DNA of 64,000 nucleotides, taken from NCBI RefSeq assembly GCF_003337375.1, contig NZ_QPJD01000010.1:1-64000 (forward strand). The letters are read 5' to 3'. Positions within the stretch are counted from its first letter, which is position 1; every line of letters begins with the position of its first letter. Source of the DNA: Paenibacillus prosopidis (lineage in GTDB: Bacteria; Bacillota; Bacilli; Paenibacillales; Paenibacillaceae). Below the pieces are notes generated by a model. It had not been told where the DNA came from. It did no database searches and saw only the letters and a list, made by a program, of their open reading frames with translations. Positions 16,487 to 23,775 of the stretch are shown here, piece by piece. The translations under genes and the position numbers were made by a program.

Positions 16487-17809
16487 CTCAGCAGACTTAC
16501 TCAGGTTAGGGAAGTCCGCTCTGCTCGGGTATCCAGCTGGGATCAAGACGGTCGCAATCAGGATTACTGGATGATTCCGGCCGGTGAGTCGGTTGTTCTG
16601 GGCGACATTGAAGGACCGGGCAGCATCTCGCATATCTGGATGACATCGTTCTGCCGCAGAACTCATGGCCCAAGCGTCATTAATCCGGAAGGCGGAGGCA
16701 ATATCGCACCGGTAAATGAAATTCATAACGCGCTTGGCGTCACGTGGGAGACGGCTGACCCGGCTTGGTACCGTAAAGTGCTGATCAAGATGACTTGGGA
16801 CGATCAATCGCACCCTAGCGTGCTTGTTCCTTATGGCGATTTCTTCTGTATTGGCCATTCCATGCCTGGCAATTTTGCTTCACTTCCGTTCACAGTTTCC
16901 GTTAAACCGGAGGAACAGTTCAAGTTCGGCGGTGTTGCGTCGGTTAACTGTTACTTGCCAATGCCTTTCAACAAGAAAGCCAAAATTGAAATCATCAATG
17001 AAAACGATGTACCGTTCGGTCTCTATTTCCATATCGATTATGAGCTATACAAGAAGCCTTTCGGCGATGACACAGCGTATTTCCATGCGCAATGGCGCCG
17101 TGAGAACCCATGTGACGGCTGGGGTCCCGATCTTCAGGTAAATACGCCGGAGGTGAACCGTGTAGCGAATCTTGACGGAGCTGGGAACTACGTCATCCTG
17201 GAGACGGAAGGGAAAGGCCACTATATTGGCTGTAATCTATCCGTTACCCACTTCCAGGGAAGCTGGTGGGGAGAGGGCGACGACATGTTCTTCATCGACG
17301 GCGAGAACCTGCCGAGCATAGTCGGCACAGGTGCGGAAGACTATTTCAACCATGCCTGGGGCATGCAAAAGAACGCCTTCCCGTTCCACGGCTCCATCGT
17401 ACACGAGAGCGACGTTCCTGGTTACCAGGTCTCATACCGGTTTCATATTACCGATCCGGTTCATTTCTCGGAGAGCATTAAAGTCACCATCGAGCATGGG
17501 CATGCCAATCATCTGTCCGATGACTGGTCTTCAACGGCTTATTGGTACCAGACGCTGCCGTCCAAACCGTTCGGCATTCTTCCGGTAGAAGAGCGGATCC
17601 AACTGATGCCGCAATTTCCAAGCCCGGGTCAGCTGAAGAAGGTAGAGCTTAATGACGAGATGAAAGAATCGTATAAGCTCGCAAAGGAACGAATGGCAGC
17701 GTATTCGGAAGGGCGGACGAATCAAGTTCAGAAGAAATCGGACAGACTTTCCATGCACTCCCAAGGAAATATTGAACAGAGCAAGAATATCCGTAACTCG
17801 TTTAAATAA
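16427..17809 (+). CDS. GH172 (DUF2961) family protein
   Basis: A 460-residue protein with the DUF2961 signature, including SRLTQVREVRSARVSSWDQDG, GPGSISHIWM, MTWDDQSHPSVLVPYGDFF and GTGAEDYFNHAWG. The family is now GH172, whose characterised members act on alpha-D-fructofuranosyl or alpha-D-arabinofuranosyl bonds, including a difructose dianhydride I synthase/hydrolase. No signal peptide is present, so it works in the cytoplasm on sugars imported by the permeases directly upstream. Next to GH32 enzymes, a role in breaking difructose anhydrides or related alpha-fructosides is a good inference. The first 25 residues contain a duplicated NQSLNL motif from a DNA-level tandem duplication; the conserved fold begins near residue 20. 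Confidence 0.85.
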   Translation: MQNQSLNLEKSSMHNQSLNLLSRLTQVREVRSARVSSWDQDGRNQDYWMIPAGESVVLGDIEGPGSISHIWMTSFCRRTHGPSVINPEGGGNIAPVNEIHNALGVTWETADPAWYRKVLIKMTWDDQSHPSVLVPYGDFFCIGHSMPGNFASLPFTVSVKPEEQFKFGGVASVNCYLPMPFNKKAKIEIINENDVPFGLYFHIDYELYKKPFGDDTAYFHAQWRRENPCDGWGPDLQVNTPEVNRVANLDGAGNYVILETEGKGHYIGCNLSVTHFQGSWWGEGDDMFFIDGENLPSIVGTGAEDYFNHAWGMQKNAFPFHGSIVHESDVPGYQVSYRFHITDPVHFSESIKVTIEHGHANHLSDDWSSTAYWYQTLPSKPFGILPVEERIQLMPQFPSPGQLKKVELNDEMKESYKLAKERMAAYSEGRTNQVQKKSDRLSMHSQGNIEQSKNIRNSFK

Positions 17810-17818
17810 GAGATTCAA

Positions 17819-17851
17819 ATTGTTGCGGGACCTTGAGGTCCTGCAGCAATA
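17819..17851 (+). other. Intercistronic hairpin between GH172 and GH32 genes
   Basis: A 13-base arm (TTGTTGCGGGACC) can pair with GGTCCTGCAGCAA over a TTGA loop with two imperfect positions. No T-run follows, so partial termination or message protection is more likely than full termination. Confidence 0.45.
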
Positions 17852-17870
17852 AACAGTAGGAGGAACAAAT

Positions 17871-19373
17871 GTGGAAATACCAATCAAAAGGATCTCCCAT
17901 AGAGAAGCGTTATTGAAAGCGGAACATTCCATCGCCAAGATAAAAGATACCGTAAGTAAGGATTTGAGCCGATTAAAATATCATTTTATGGCACCGGCAT
18001 ATTGGATCAATGATCCAAATGGACTTATCTTCTATAAAGGAGAATATCATCTCTTCTATCAGCATTACCCGTATGGTTCTAAATGGGGCCCTATGCATTG
18101 GGGACATGCGAAGAGCAAGGACCTGGTGCATTGGGAACATTTGCCGATCGCCCTTGCACCCAGTGAGCCCTACGATCTGGATGATCGGGGAGGCTGCTTC
18201 TCCGGGAGCGCTGTGGACGACAACGGCGTCCTGACGCTGCTTTATACGGGAACGGTCATTAAAGACGGGAAACTCATTCAAACGCAATGCCTGGCTACAA
18301 GCGAAGACGGGATCACTTTCGAGAAATATGAAGGAAACCCTGTTATTCCGGGCCCTTCCGAAGATGGCTCTGCGGATTTTCGCGATCCAAAAGTATGGAA
18401 ACATGATCAATTCTGGTATATGGTAGTCGGCTCCAGGAAATACGATACCGGTAAGGCATTGTTATATAAATCCTCAGACCTTCGTGCCTGGGAATATGTC
18501 GGCGTACTTGCGGAAAGTGACGGGACAATGGGTTATATGTGGGAATGTCCTGATTTCTTCGCGCTTGGAGACAGGCATGTCCTGTTGTTCTCACCAATGG
18601 GAATGGGCAATCGCAAAACGGTCTATCTGGTCGGAGATATGGATTATGAGACCGGCAAATTTACTTGGGATACAATGGGCGATATCGATCACGGTTATGA
18701 GTATTATGCGCCGCAATCGTTCTTAGACGGCAAGGGACGGCGGGTGATCATTGCCTGGTTGAACGCCTGGGATTGGATGCCGTGGTTCAAGAACTTTGGT
18801 CCAACGGAGAAGAATCACTGGTCCGGCGCAATGTCGGCTCCGCGGACCGTGGAATTGGATACCGACGGCAGGTTGAGGTTTGCACCAGTTGAAGAATTGC
18901 AGGTGCTTCGCCGGGAGCATTATCGTCTTGTGAATACGATCGTCTCTCCTGGGGCCGAGGTGCTGCCCAAATATGCGGGCAGCGATTGCATGGAAATTAT
19001 GGCGGAGTTTCAATTGACCGGTTGCAAAGCGGAAGAGATTGGGTTTGTATTAAGGGCCTCCAGCGATGGAACACAGCGGACACTGCTTGTATACAATGTC
19101 CGTACAAACGAGCTTCGTTTCGACCGCAATCAATCCGATGGGTGGAGCGAGGGCGTTCAGTCGGTTACCTTGGAACGATCGGGAGAAGAGGCGCTTAAGC
19201 TGCACATCTTCATCGATACCTGCGTGATCGAAGTTTATACGGATAATGACCGTACAGTAATGACCAACAATATTTATCCGGATCCGAGTAGTATCAATAT
19301 GGAAGTTTTCTCAATCGGCGACCAGGTAAGGATGAGTTCGATCGATATCTGGAAACTGCGTTCCGCTTGGTAA
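17871..19373 (+). CDS. Cytoplasmic GH32 sucrose/fructan hydrolase
   Basis: A 500-residue GH32 enzyme, last intact gene of operon 2. The catalytic acids are Asp48 in WINDPNG, Asp172 in FRDPKV and Glu225 in WECPDFF. The N-terminal extension of about 35 residues, the absence of a signal peptide and motifs such as HWGHAKSKDLVHWEHLPIALAP are typical of sucrose-6-phosphate-hydrolase-like and beta-fructosidase enzymes. Because the import route here is an ABC system and not a phosphotransferase, non-phosphorylated sucrose or fructooligosaccharides are the more likely substrates. The GTG start at 17871 follows TAGGAGGA at the right distance; the overlapping ATG at 17869 is out of frame. Confidence 0.9.
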   Translation: MEIPIKRISHREALLKAEHSIAKIKDTVSKDLSRLKYHFMAPAYWINDPNGLIFYKGEYHLFYQHYPYGSKWGPMHWGHAKSKDLVHWEHLPIALAPSEPYDLDDRGGCFSGSAVDDNGVLTLLYTGTVIKDGKLIQTQCLATSEDGITFEKYEGNPVIPGPSEDGSADFRDPKVWKHDQFWYMVVGSRKYDTGKALLYKSSDLRAWEYVGVLAESDGTMGYMWECPDFFALGDRHVLLFSPMGMGNRKTVYLVGDMDYETGKFTWDTMGDIDHGYEYYAPQSFLDGKGRRVIIAWLNAWDWMPWFKNFGPTEKNHWSGAMSAPRTVELDTDGRLRFAPVEELQVLRREHYRLVNTIVSPGAEVLPKYAGSDCMEIMAEFQLTGCKAEEIGFVLRASSDGTQRTLLVYNVRTNELRFDRNQSDGWSEGVQSVTLERSGEEALKLHIFIDTCVIEVYTDNDRTVMTNNIYPDPSSINMEVFSIGDQVRMSSIDIWKLRSAW

Positions 19374-19386
19374 GGAGGAACGAAAC

Positions 19387-19440
19387 ATGCGTATTGGCGC
19401 GATCGAAGTCATTGGTTCTTCCGGTAGAAAGAAGAACTGA
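19387..19440 (+). pseudogene. Probable 5' stub of a fructokinase gene
   Basis: A strong AAGGAGG site is followed by an ATG opening a 17-codon frame, MRIGAIEVIGSSGRKKN. The first seven residues match the start of ROK-family fructokinases (MRIGAIEAGGTKF). After that the similarity stops and a TGA follows, so the gene seems to have been deleted to a stub. A fructokinase here would complete the pathway that the GH32 and GH172 enzymes begin. The match is short, so chance cannot be excluded. Confidence 0.4.
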
Positions 19441-19465
19441 CGCCATCGGTCTTCTTGAACGCTTT

Positions 19466-19490
19466 CCTAAACGGCTGGGGGCCGTTTAGG
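19466..19490 (+). other. Perfect 10-bp hairpin downstream of operon 2
   Basis: CCTAAACGGC pairs exactly with GCCGTTTAGG across TGGGG. No U-run follows, and a proper terminator lies 23 bases downstream. The pair may act together as a double terminator. Confidence 0.5.
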
Positions 19491-19512
19491 AATGACAGTC
19501 GCGCAAAGCAGC

Positions 19513-19546
19513 AGAACCATCTTTTTATAAAGGTGGTTCTTTTATT
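19513..19546 (+). terminator. Rho-independent terminator of operon 2
   Basis: AGAACCATCTTT (19513-19524) pairs with AAAGGTGGTTCT (19529-19540) with one wobble, followed by TTTATT. Confidence 0.75.
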
Positions 19547-19571
19547 AAAATGCGGAATAGTGACACTTCCC

Positions 19572-19600
19572 TTGACGACTTATAGAAATTGGAATAATAT
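19572..19600 (+). promoter_or_regulatory. Promoter of the MFS exporter leader
   Basis: TTGACG at 19572-19577, exactly 17 bases, then TAATAT at 19595-19600. Transcription would begin near 19607, giving a leader of about 150 bases before the exporter start codon. Confidence 0.75.
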
Positions 19601-19608
19601 AGATTAAA

Positions 19609-19683
19609 ATGCAAGTGAGCACTTGCAATTACGACCGTCCCGAAGGAGGCTTTTATAACGGAGAGCGTACAGTTGTTCGCTAG
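19609..19683 (+). CDS. 24-residue leader peptide of the MFS exporter
   Basis: An open frame MQVSTCNYDRPEGGFYNGER-TVVR starts at ATG 19609, almost at the predicted transcription start, and its TAG stop (19681-19683) lies inside the 5' arm of the attenuator hairpin. Its first codons are the arm of an inverted repeat (TGCAAGTG / CACTTGCA, 19610-19627), and the second arm could pair instead with TGCAAGTA at 19717-19724. This is the layout of ribosome-controlled attenuation of drug-resistance genes. No ribosome binding site precedes the ATG, so initiation would be leaderless or very weak, which is the main doubt. Confidence 0.5.
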   Translation: MQVSTCNYDRPEGGFYNGERTVVR

Positions 19684-19706
19684 GGCATTAACCCCCTAGT
19701 TTTTTT
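19680..19706 (+). terminator. Attenuator before the MFS exporter gene
   Basis: CTAGGG (19680-19685) pairs with CCCTAG (19694-19699), followed by seven T. It sits between the promoter and the exporter gene, so it would stop transcription unless the leader is occupied. AGCG and CGCT around 19665-19682 can form a competing hairpin that uses part of the first arm. Confidence 0.6.
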
Positions 19707-19756
19707 ACAAATTGAATGCAAGTATGTGCATGCATACAAAAAGGAGGGTCTAAACA

Positions 19757-21136
19757 ATGGAAACGGAATTTAAACAGCAAACAGGAGAGAAATTGATCCG
19801 CATATTGATGTTCACGCTCACCCTTTCCGTGATGAGCGCGTTCATGTTTAATCTCGTACTTCCCCAAATAAGCGAAGAGTTTGATCTTACCATCGCGCAG
19901 GTAAGCTGGGTCTCATCAGCGTATGTTCTGATTTACGCGATAGGATCAGTCACTTACGGGAAGCTGGCGGACAGCTTCAAGCTCAAAAATTTAATAACGT
20001 TCGGCTTGATATTTTTTGCTTTCGGTTCATTGATTGGCCTTGCCTCCCAAGCATTCTGGATGGTGCTTGCCGGTAGATGCTTGCAAGCAGTAGGCGCTGC
20101 GGTTATCCCGGCAACGGCTATGCTTATTCCGATCCGATACTTTGCCCCAGAGCGAAGAGGCTCTGCTATAGGTACGGCAACCGTAGGGTTAGCTCTTGGC
20201 AATGCTCTTGGTCCCGTTATTTCCGCTTTTATCATCAGTTTTGCTCATTGGCGCTGGTTATTTTGCGTACCCCTTCTCCTCTTGCTTACGCTGCCCTTTT
20301 ACCGGAAATATTTGGGGGATGAGCAAAGTAACCCAGGCAAAAAATTTGACTGGCTTGGCGGAGGGCTGCTTGCTGCAACAGTGGCAATGCTGCTTCTAGG
20401 CGTTACGAATGGAACATGGTTGTTTATTATAGGCGGCATACTTGTTTTGGGATTGTTCATCATGCGAATTCGTTCCATAGAAGATCCCTTTATTCAACCG
20501 AAGCTTTTTAAGAACAAGAGGTATACTGTCAGTCTATCGATCGTTTTTCTAATAAGCGGGATTGGTTTTTCCCTTGCGTTTCTTAGTCCTTTGCTGCTGG
20601 CCCGTGTTCATCAACTGCCGCCAAGCTGGATCGGCTTTGCCATGGTTCCCGCAGCAATAGCCTCGGCCATTCTTGGGAGAAAGGGCGGCAAGCTGGCAGA
20701 CTTGAAGGGGAACTCGTATTTATTCTTTCTTGCATCCGGATCGTTATTGATTTGTTTTGTATTACTTTCAACCTTCACAGGAATTTCTCCCGTATTCATT
20801 GCCGTCTTTCTGATTTTCGGTAATGTAGGACAATCCTTTATGCTCATTGCCATGTCTAATTCGATTTCAAGGACATTGCCAAAGGAACAGGTCGGAGTGG
20901 GCATGGGGATTTTTTCGATGCTGAATTTCATTGCTGCAGCAATGTCTACAGGGGTTTACAGCAGGGTAGTTGATCTCGGATCCGATATTCACTGGAACCC
21001 GGCCTATTTCTATCCTAGTTGCTTCACTTACAGCAATATATATTTCGTTCTTGCTGCCTTGCATGTAGGTATTCTGTTGTTTTACTATATCCAGTTTGGC
21101 AGTGCAAAGAAAACAAGCGTTCAAATGGAAAGCTGA
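19757..21136 (+). CDS. MFS drug exporter, DHA2/Tet(L)-like
   Basis: A 459-residue major facilitator with about 14 hydrophobic segments. It has GKLADSFKLKNLITFG (motif A between segments 2 and 3), LAGRCLQAVGAAVIPA, and the motif C-like GNALGPVISAF of drug/proton antiporters. Overall it resembles the tetracycline and multidrug exporters of the Tet(K)/Tet(L) branch. AAAAAGGAGGG precedes the ATG. The long leader with a small reading frame and attenuator suggests induction by a ribosome-targeting compound. The actual substrate is not clear from sequence. Its surroundings are unrelated to sugar use. Confidence 0.85.
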   Translation: METEFKQQTGEKLIRILMFTLTLSVMSAFMFNLVLPQISEEFDLTIAQVSWVSSAYVLIYAIGSVTYGKLADSFKLKNLITFGLIFFAFGSLIGLASQAFWMVLAGRCLQAVGAAVIPATAMLIPIRYFAPERRGSAIGTATVGLALGNALGPVISAFIISFAHWRWLFCVPLLLLLTLPFYRKYLGDEQSNPGKKFDWLGGGLLAATVAMLLLGVTNGTWLFIIGGILVLGLFIMRIRSIEDPFIQPKLFKNKRYTVSLSIVFLISGIGFSLAFLSPLLLARVHQLPPSWIGFAMVPAAIASAILGRKGGKLADLKGNSYLFFLASGSLLICFVLLSTFTGISPVFIAVFLIFGNVGQSFMLIAMSNSISRTLPKEQVGVGMGIFSMLNFIAAAMSTGVYSRVVDLGSDIHWNPAYFYPSCFTYSNIYFVLAALHVGILLFYYIQFGSAKKTSVQMES

Positions 21137-21585
21137 GGCATTTAGATCACATAATAACTAGAAGGAATATTCGTGGCCTAGTTCAAGACAAGAACGCGAA
21201 GCGATTATTCCTCTAGTAACTCTCTTAGTAATTTCAGCGCGAATGGAATTAACACCCCCCCGCATTCCATTTTCGTAATTATCATCTGTTATTTCTGCTT
21301 ATTGTTGAATTGGATACTTATAAGCGGGCAAATTTTACTACTGTTCAGCAATTCAAAGCAAGTGCTTGAAATATCAACAGAGGATTTCACTCCAGACATT
21401 GATTTTATAGAGCGCAAGTTATTACTGTTTATGAGCAAAGGAAACAAGTCAGAAAGGCGTTAGATATCGTAATGAACACCCTGAATATTGAATAACTTAA
21501 ACCCCCTATCAAGTAACAATAGGGGGTTGAAATGTTAAGCCATGTATTAAGGAGAGCGGCGGGCAGCTTCGAATATTAAGTTAAT
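21137..21585. other. Gene-poor stretch with hairpins and a coding remnant
   Basis: After the exporter come a long imperfect hairpin (about 21158-21216, arms CTAGAAGGAATA and TTATTCCTCTAG) and a weak hairpin (AATGGAAT/ATTCCATT, 21242-21271) that may end the exporter transcript. Around 21350-21495 two overlapping plus-strand frames (one with STEDFTPDIDFIERK, the next with EQRKQVRKALDIVMNTLNIE and a TAA) read like one C-terminus split by a frameshift. I do not recognise the family. Confidence 0.35.
21500..21528. terminator. Perfect 10-bp terminator-like hairpin
   Basis: AACCCCCTAT (21500-21509) pairs exactly with ATAGGGGGTT (21519-21528). It stands between the coding remnant on the plus strand and the convergent small minus-strand gene, where a bidirectional terminator is expected, although the T-runs are short. 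Confidence 0.5.
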
Positions 21586-21828
21586 TCATCTTATGATATT
21601 TCTGACTTGTGTTAATTCATGAATGAAATAATCAAGTTGTTTTTGTGTAGTTTCTACCTGCATTGATTGTTGGCTTTGGTATGGGGTTCTGTACTCATTT
21701 TCTAATGATTCTAAAGTAAGACCAGCAGCGAGAGCTGCTATCCCATCTCCCAATGTAGCAATGGATAAACCAATAAATTCAAGCCTAGCAATTTCAATTT
21801 CCCTTAAAGCTTTTTTACTTTTATCCAT
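21586..21828 (-). CDS. Small hypothetical protein (80 residues)
   Basis: The frame encodes 80 residues. A charged N-terminus (MDKSKKALREIEIARLEF) is followed by a Gly/Ala/Leu-rich, moderately hydrophobic stretch (LSIATLGDGIAALAAGLTLE) and a polar helical C-terminus. A weak AAGGA precedes the ATG. I do not recognise the family. The hydrophobic centre could be a membrane-associating or oligomerising helix. It stands alone in the gene-poor segment between the exporter and the HAD gene. Confidence 0.5.
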   Translation of the reverse strand: MDKSKKALREIEIARLEFIGLSIATLGDGIAALAAGLTLESLENEYRTPYQSQQSMQVETTQKQLDYFIHELTQVRNIIR

Positions 21829-21889
21829 GTCGGTCCTTGATGATAATCATCATGATATGCGTAATGAACCTAGTTAGTGAGGGATTGGG

Positions 21890-22181
21890 TGTAGAAGTCC
21901 GATTAAACATCGGAAGAATATCGTGGTGCGCGTTCATAGATGGAAGGTTGTTCAGGTCACCGAAAATAATTCGGGAACAATTTTGAATACGCAAATACAT
22001 GGGAGGCGCGGCATGAAGGGTTTGATAATAAAACCGAAATTTAGGTAAGCATCATGTTCCGCTAGGCGCGATTCCGTATTGCAAACCGTGGGCATGGGTG
22101 CTGCAAAATCCGATAGTTTACCCGGTGCCGGTTCCTTACGAGCATCCACAAGGCGCGGTAATTTGGGTGAACATAGCTTGA
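21890..22181 (+). pseudogene. Decayed coding fragments, second one ASCH-like
   Basis: Two plus-strand fragments lack proper starts. The first (about 21900-22048) ends in MKGLIIKPKFR and a stop. The second ends at TGA 22179-22181 and reads CKPWAWVLQNPIVYPVPV continuing to GAVIWVNIA, which resembles the C-terminal half of ASCH-domain proteins found in phages. A short motif, TTGARTACG-AAATACATGGG, occurs near the end of both fragments (about 21984 and 22178). The segment looks like a worn prophage or mobile-element remnant. Confidence 0.35.
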
Positions 22182-22208
22182 GTACGGAAATACATGGGGA
22201 GGCTTTCG

Positions 22209-22434
22209 ATGAACCGAAACCGAAAACGATTCGAGAAGGAACTTTCAGCCAAGGGATACTCGTTGGTGACTGCATCTTGGCAGCCGATCGGCGGAAACGT
22301 CGAAATGATAGGACGGGAACGGCTGGGTAGTCGAATACACCGATGGAGATTTAAGCGACTACGTTTTCGGCTACAGTTCCGATGAAGTACTATCCAATAT
22401 CGAGAAACTGGTGAAGTACGCAGATGAATACTGA
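22209..22434 (+). pseudogene. Small gene broken by a frameshift
   Basis: TGGGGAGG is followed by ATG 22209 and MNRNRKRFEKELSAKGYSLV continuing to QPIGGNVEM. Around 22305-22325 the sensible reading shifts frame and continues GWVVEYTDGDLSDYVFGYSS then DEVLSNIEKLVKYADEY to the TGA at 22432. One indel thus splits a protein of about 75 residues. The family is unknown; small acidic proteins like this are common in phage regions. Confidence 0.5.
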
Positions 22435-22479
22435 AATACAAAGAAAGGGGCAAAAACTTAGCCCCTGAAACGAAACCTC

Positions 22480-22662
22480 TCACTTGGGTATGGATTGATC
22501 CTGTTCAGCATCGGTCTCATCTGCAACTGATTTCACGATTCTGTCAGTATAAGCCTCTACAATTTCGCTTAATCCGTCTGTGGCTGCTACACCTTCTTCA
22601 CCTTTCGGTATCCTGGATTCGCTAAAGGCATCCCGCTCTTTATTTTCATCATTAGAGTCCAT
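22480..22662 (-). CDS. Small acidic hypothetical protein (60 residues)
   Basis: The frame encodes 60 residues rich in Asp, Glu, Ser and Ala, with no hydrophobic stretch, and is probably largely disordered. AAAGGAGA lies about 12 bases before the ATG. I cannot assign a family. The composition (DSNDENKERDAFSESRIPKG) would suit a small stress or spore protein, but nothing in the sequence proves this. Confidence 0.5.
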   Translation of the reverse strand: MDSNDENKERDAFSESRIPKGEEGVAATDGLSEIVEAYTDRIVKSVADETDAEQDQSIPK

Positions 22663-23007
22663 TATTGAAAAGTCTCCTTTCTTGATTGTAGACTGTTTCT
22701 ATAATTACCAAAAACAATCTCGTTATGCGTAGGCAGCACGTTTCAGATGTAACAAAATGAATAATAAGTTGTATAGGGCGTGCATGAAAAAACTCTGCGG
22801 TTTCTATATCATTTATGATGGATTCTTACATTGAAGCGGTTGAAGTTAATGTATTGCAAGATTAGCTTGCAAAAAAAGATAATATCCAAGATCACCAAAG
22901 TCCTTCCCATATCCAGGCGAACCTGCCCATTATAAGTTAATCATATTTCAATAAGTTTCTTCTTCTGGTAATGTTAATGAAAAAATATAGTACTAGGTGT
23001 GATGATT
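22663..23007. other. Intergenic stretch without visible gene
   Basis: AT-rich sequence. The only structure I see is TTGCAAG (22854-22860) pairing with CTTGCAA (22866-22872), followed by a run of A. The promoters of the divergent small gene and of the HAD gene must lie here, but no clear -35/-10 pair stands out. Confidence 0.4.
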
Positions 23008-23640
23008 ATGAAACCATTTCTAATCTTTGACTTCGATGGGACGATTGTACAATCGAAAATGTTGGCTATCCAACTTTTTAATGAGCTTTCAGGAAAGTAT
23101 GGTGGTCGAAAGATCGACAAAAAAGATATTGCTTATCTGTCGGACTTATCGATTCCGGATCGTTTACGAGCTTTAAATGTTCCCCTACATAAGCTTCCGG
23201 CATTGATTATCGAAGGGAAACGCGAATATAAAAAAACAGCTGTTAGCGTTCAGCCGGTGGAGGGAATAAGAGATATTCTTTTTTCACTTAAAGATAATGG
23301 TTATTCGTTAGGGATTCTTTCGTCCAACACAACAGAAAATATTCAGCGATTTCTTGATCTTTACGGGTTAACCGTCTTTGACTTCATCCATTCAGCCACG
23401 AATCTTTTCGGAAAACATAAAGCAATTACAAGCGTGGCTCGAAAGTTCCAGATTGATCGTAACCAAATGCTTTACGTTGGTGACGAGCTGCGAGATGTTC
23501 AAGCCTGTAAAAAAATTGGTGTTAAGATAGTTGCAGTGACATGGGGATTTGATTCTGCCTCCTTACTGGCTGAAGCTAAACCGGACTTCCTATGTAATTC
23601 TCCTGCTGCATTTGCTGATCTTCTTCTCGAAGGAGGATGA
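23008..23640 (+). CDS. HAD-superfamily phosphatase, phosphoglycolate-phosphatase-like
   Basis: A 210-residue hydrolase of the haloacid dehalogenase superfamily. Motif I FDFDGTIV supplies the two catalytic Asp, motif II is LGILSSNT, the motif III Lys is in NLFGKHKAI, and motif IV is YVGDELRDVQAC. A helical cap lies between motif I and II, as in the Gph/PGP subgroup. ATG 23008 is preferred; AGGTG lies 8 bases before it and earlier in-frame starts are weaker. The substrate is unknown. The stop codon overlaps an AAGGAGGA site that could serve a tiny downstream frame. Confidence 0.85.
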   Translation: MKPFLIFDFDGTIVQSKMLAIQLFNELSGKYGGRKIDKKDIAYLSDLSIPDRLRALNVPLHKLPALIIEGKREYKKTAVSVQPVEGIRDILFSLKDNGYSLGILSSNTTENIQRFLDLYGLTVFDFIHSATNLFGKHKAITSVARKFQIDRNQMLYVGDELRDVQACKKIGVKIVAVTWGFDSASLLAEAKPDFLCNSPAAFADLLLEGG

Positions 23641-23646
23641 TTACGT

Positions 23647-23730
23647 ATGATGGTTTATCGGTTTGATCAGGATACGATTTTCAAGGTTGTGTTTGCAAAT
23701 CGTAATGATTCTGATATACTTACGTCGTAA
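23647..23730 (+). CDS. Possible 27-residue peptide
   Basis: AAGGAGGA at the very end of the HAD gene is well placed for ATG 23647, opening MMVYRFDQDTIFKVVFANRN and seven more residues to TAA. The frame runs through the promoter of the AAA+ gene, including one Zur-like box, so it may be fortuitous. I do not recognise it. Confidence 0.25.
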   Translation: MMVYRFDQDTIFKVVFANRNDSDILTS

Positions 23731-23739
23731 TTATTACGT
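23693..23739 (+). promoter_or_regulatory. Promoter of the AAA+ gene with two Zur-box-like operators
   Basis: TTGCAA (23693-23698), 16 bases, TATACT (23715-23720). TCGTAATGATTCTGA at 23700-23714 fills the spacer and TCGTAATTATTACGT at 23725-23739 follows the -10 box. The Bacillus Zur box is TCGTAATNATTACGA, so the second site matches 14 of 15 positions and the first 12 of 15. Binding would block the promoter when zinc is sufficient. Confidence 0.65.
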
Positions 23740-23775
23740 TTAAATAGAGCGTTCGCTAAAGGAGAATTAACAGAT

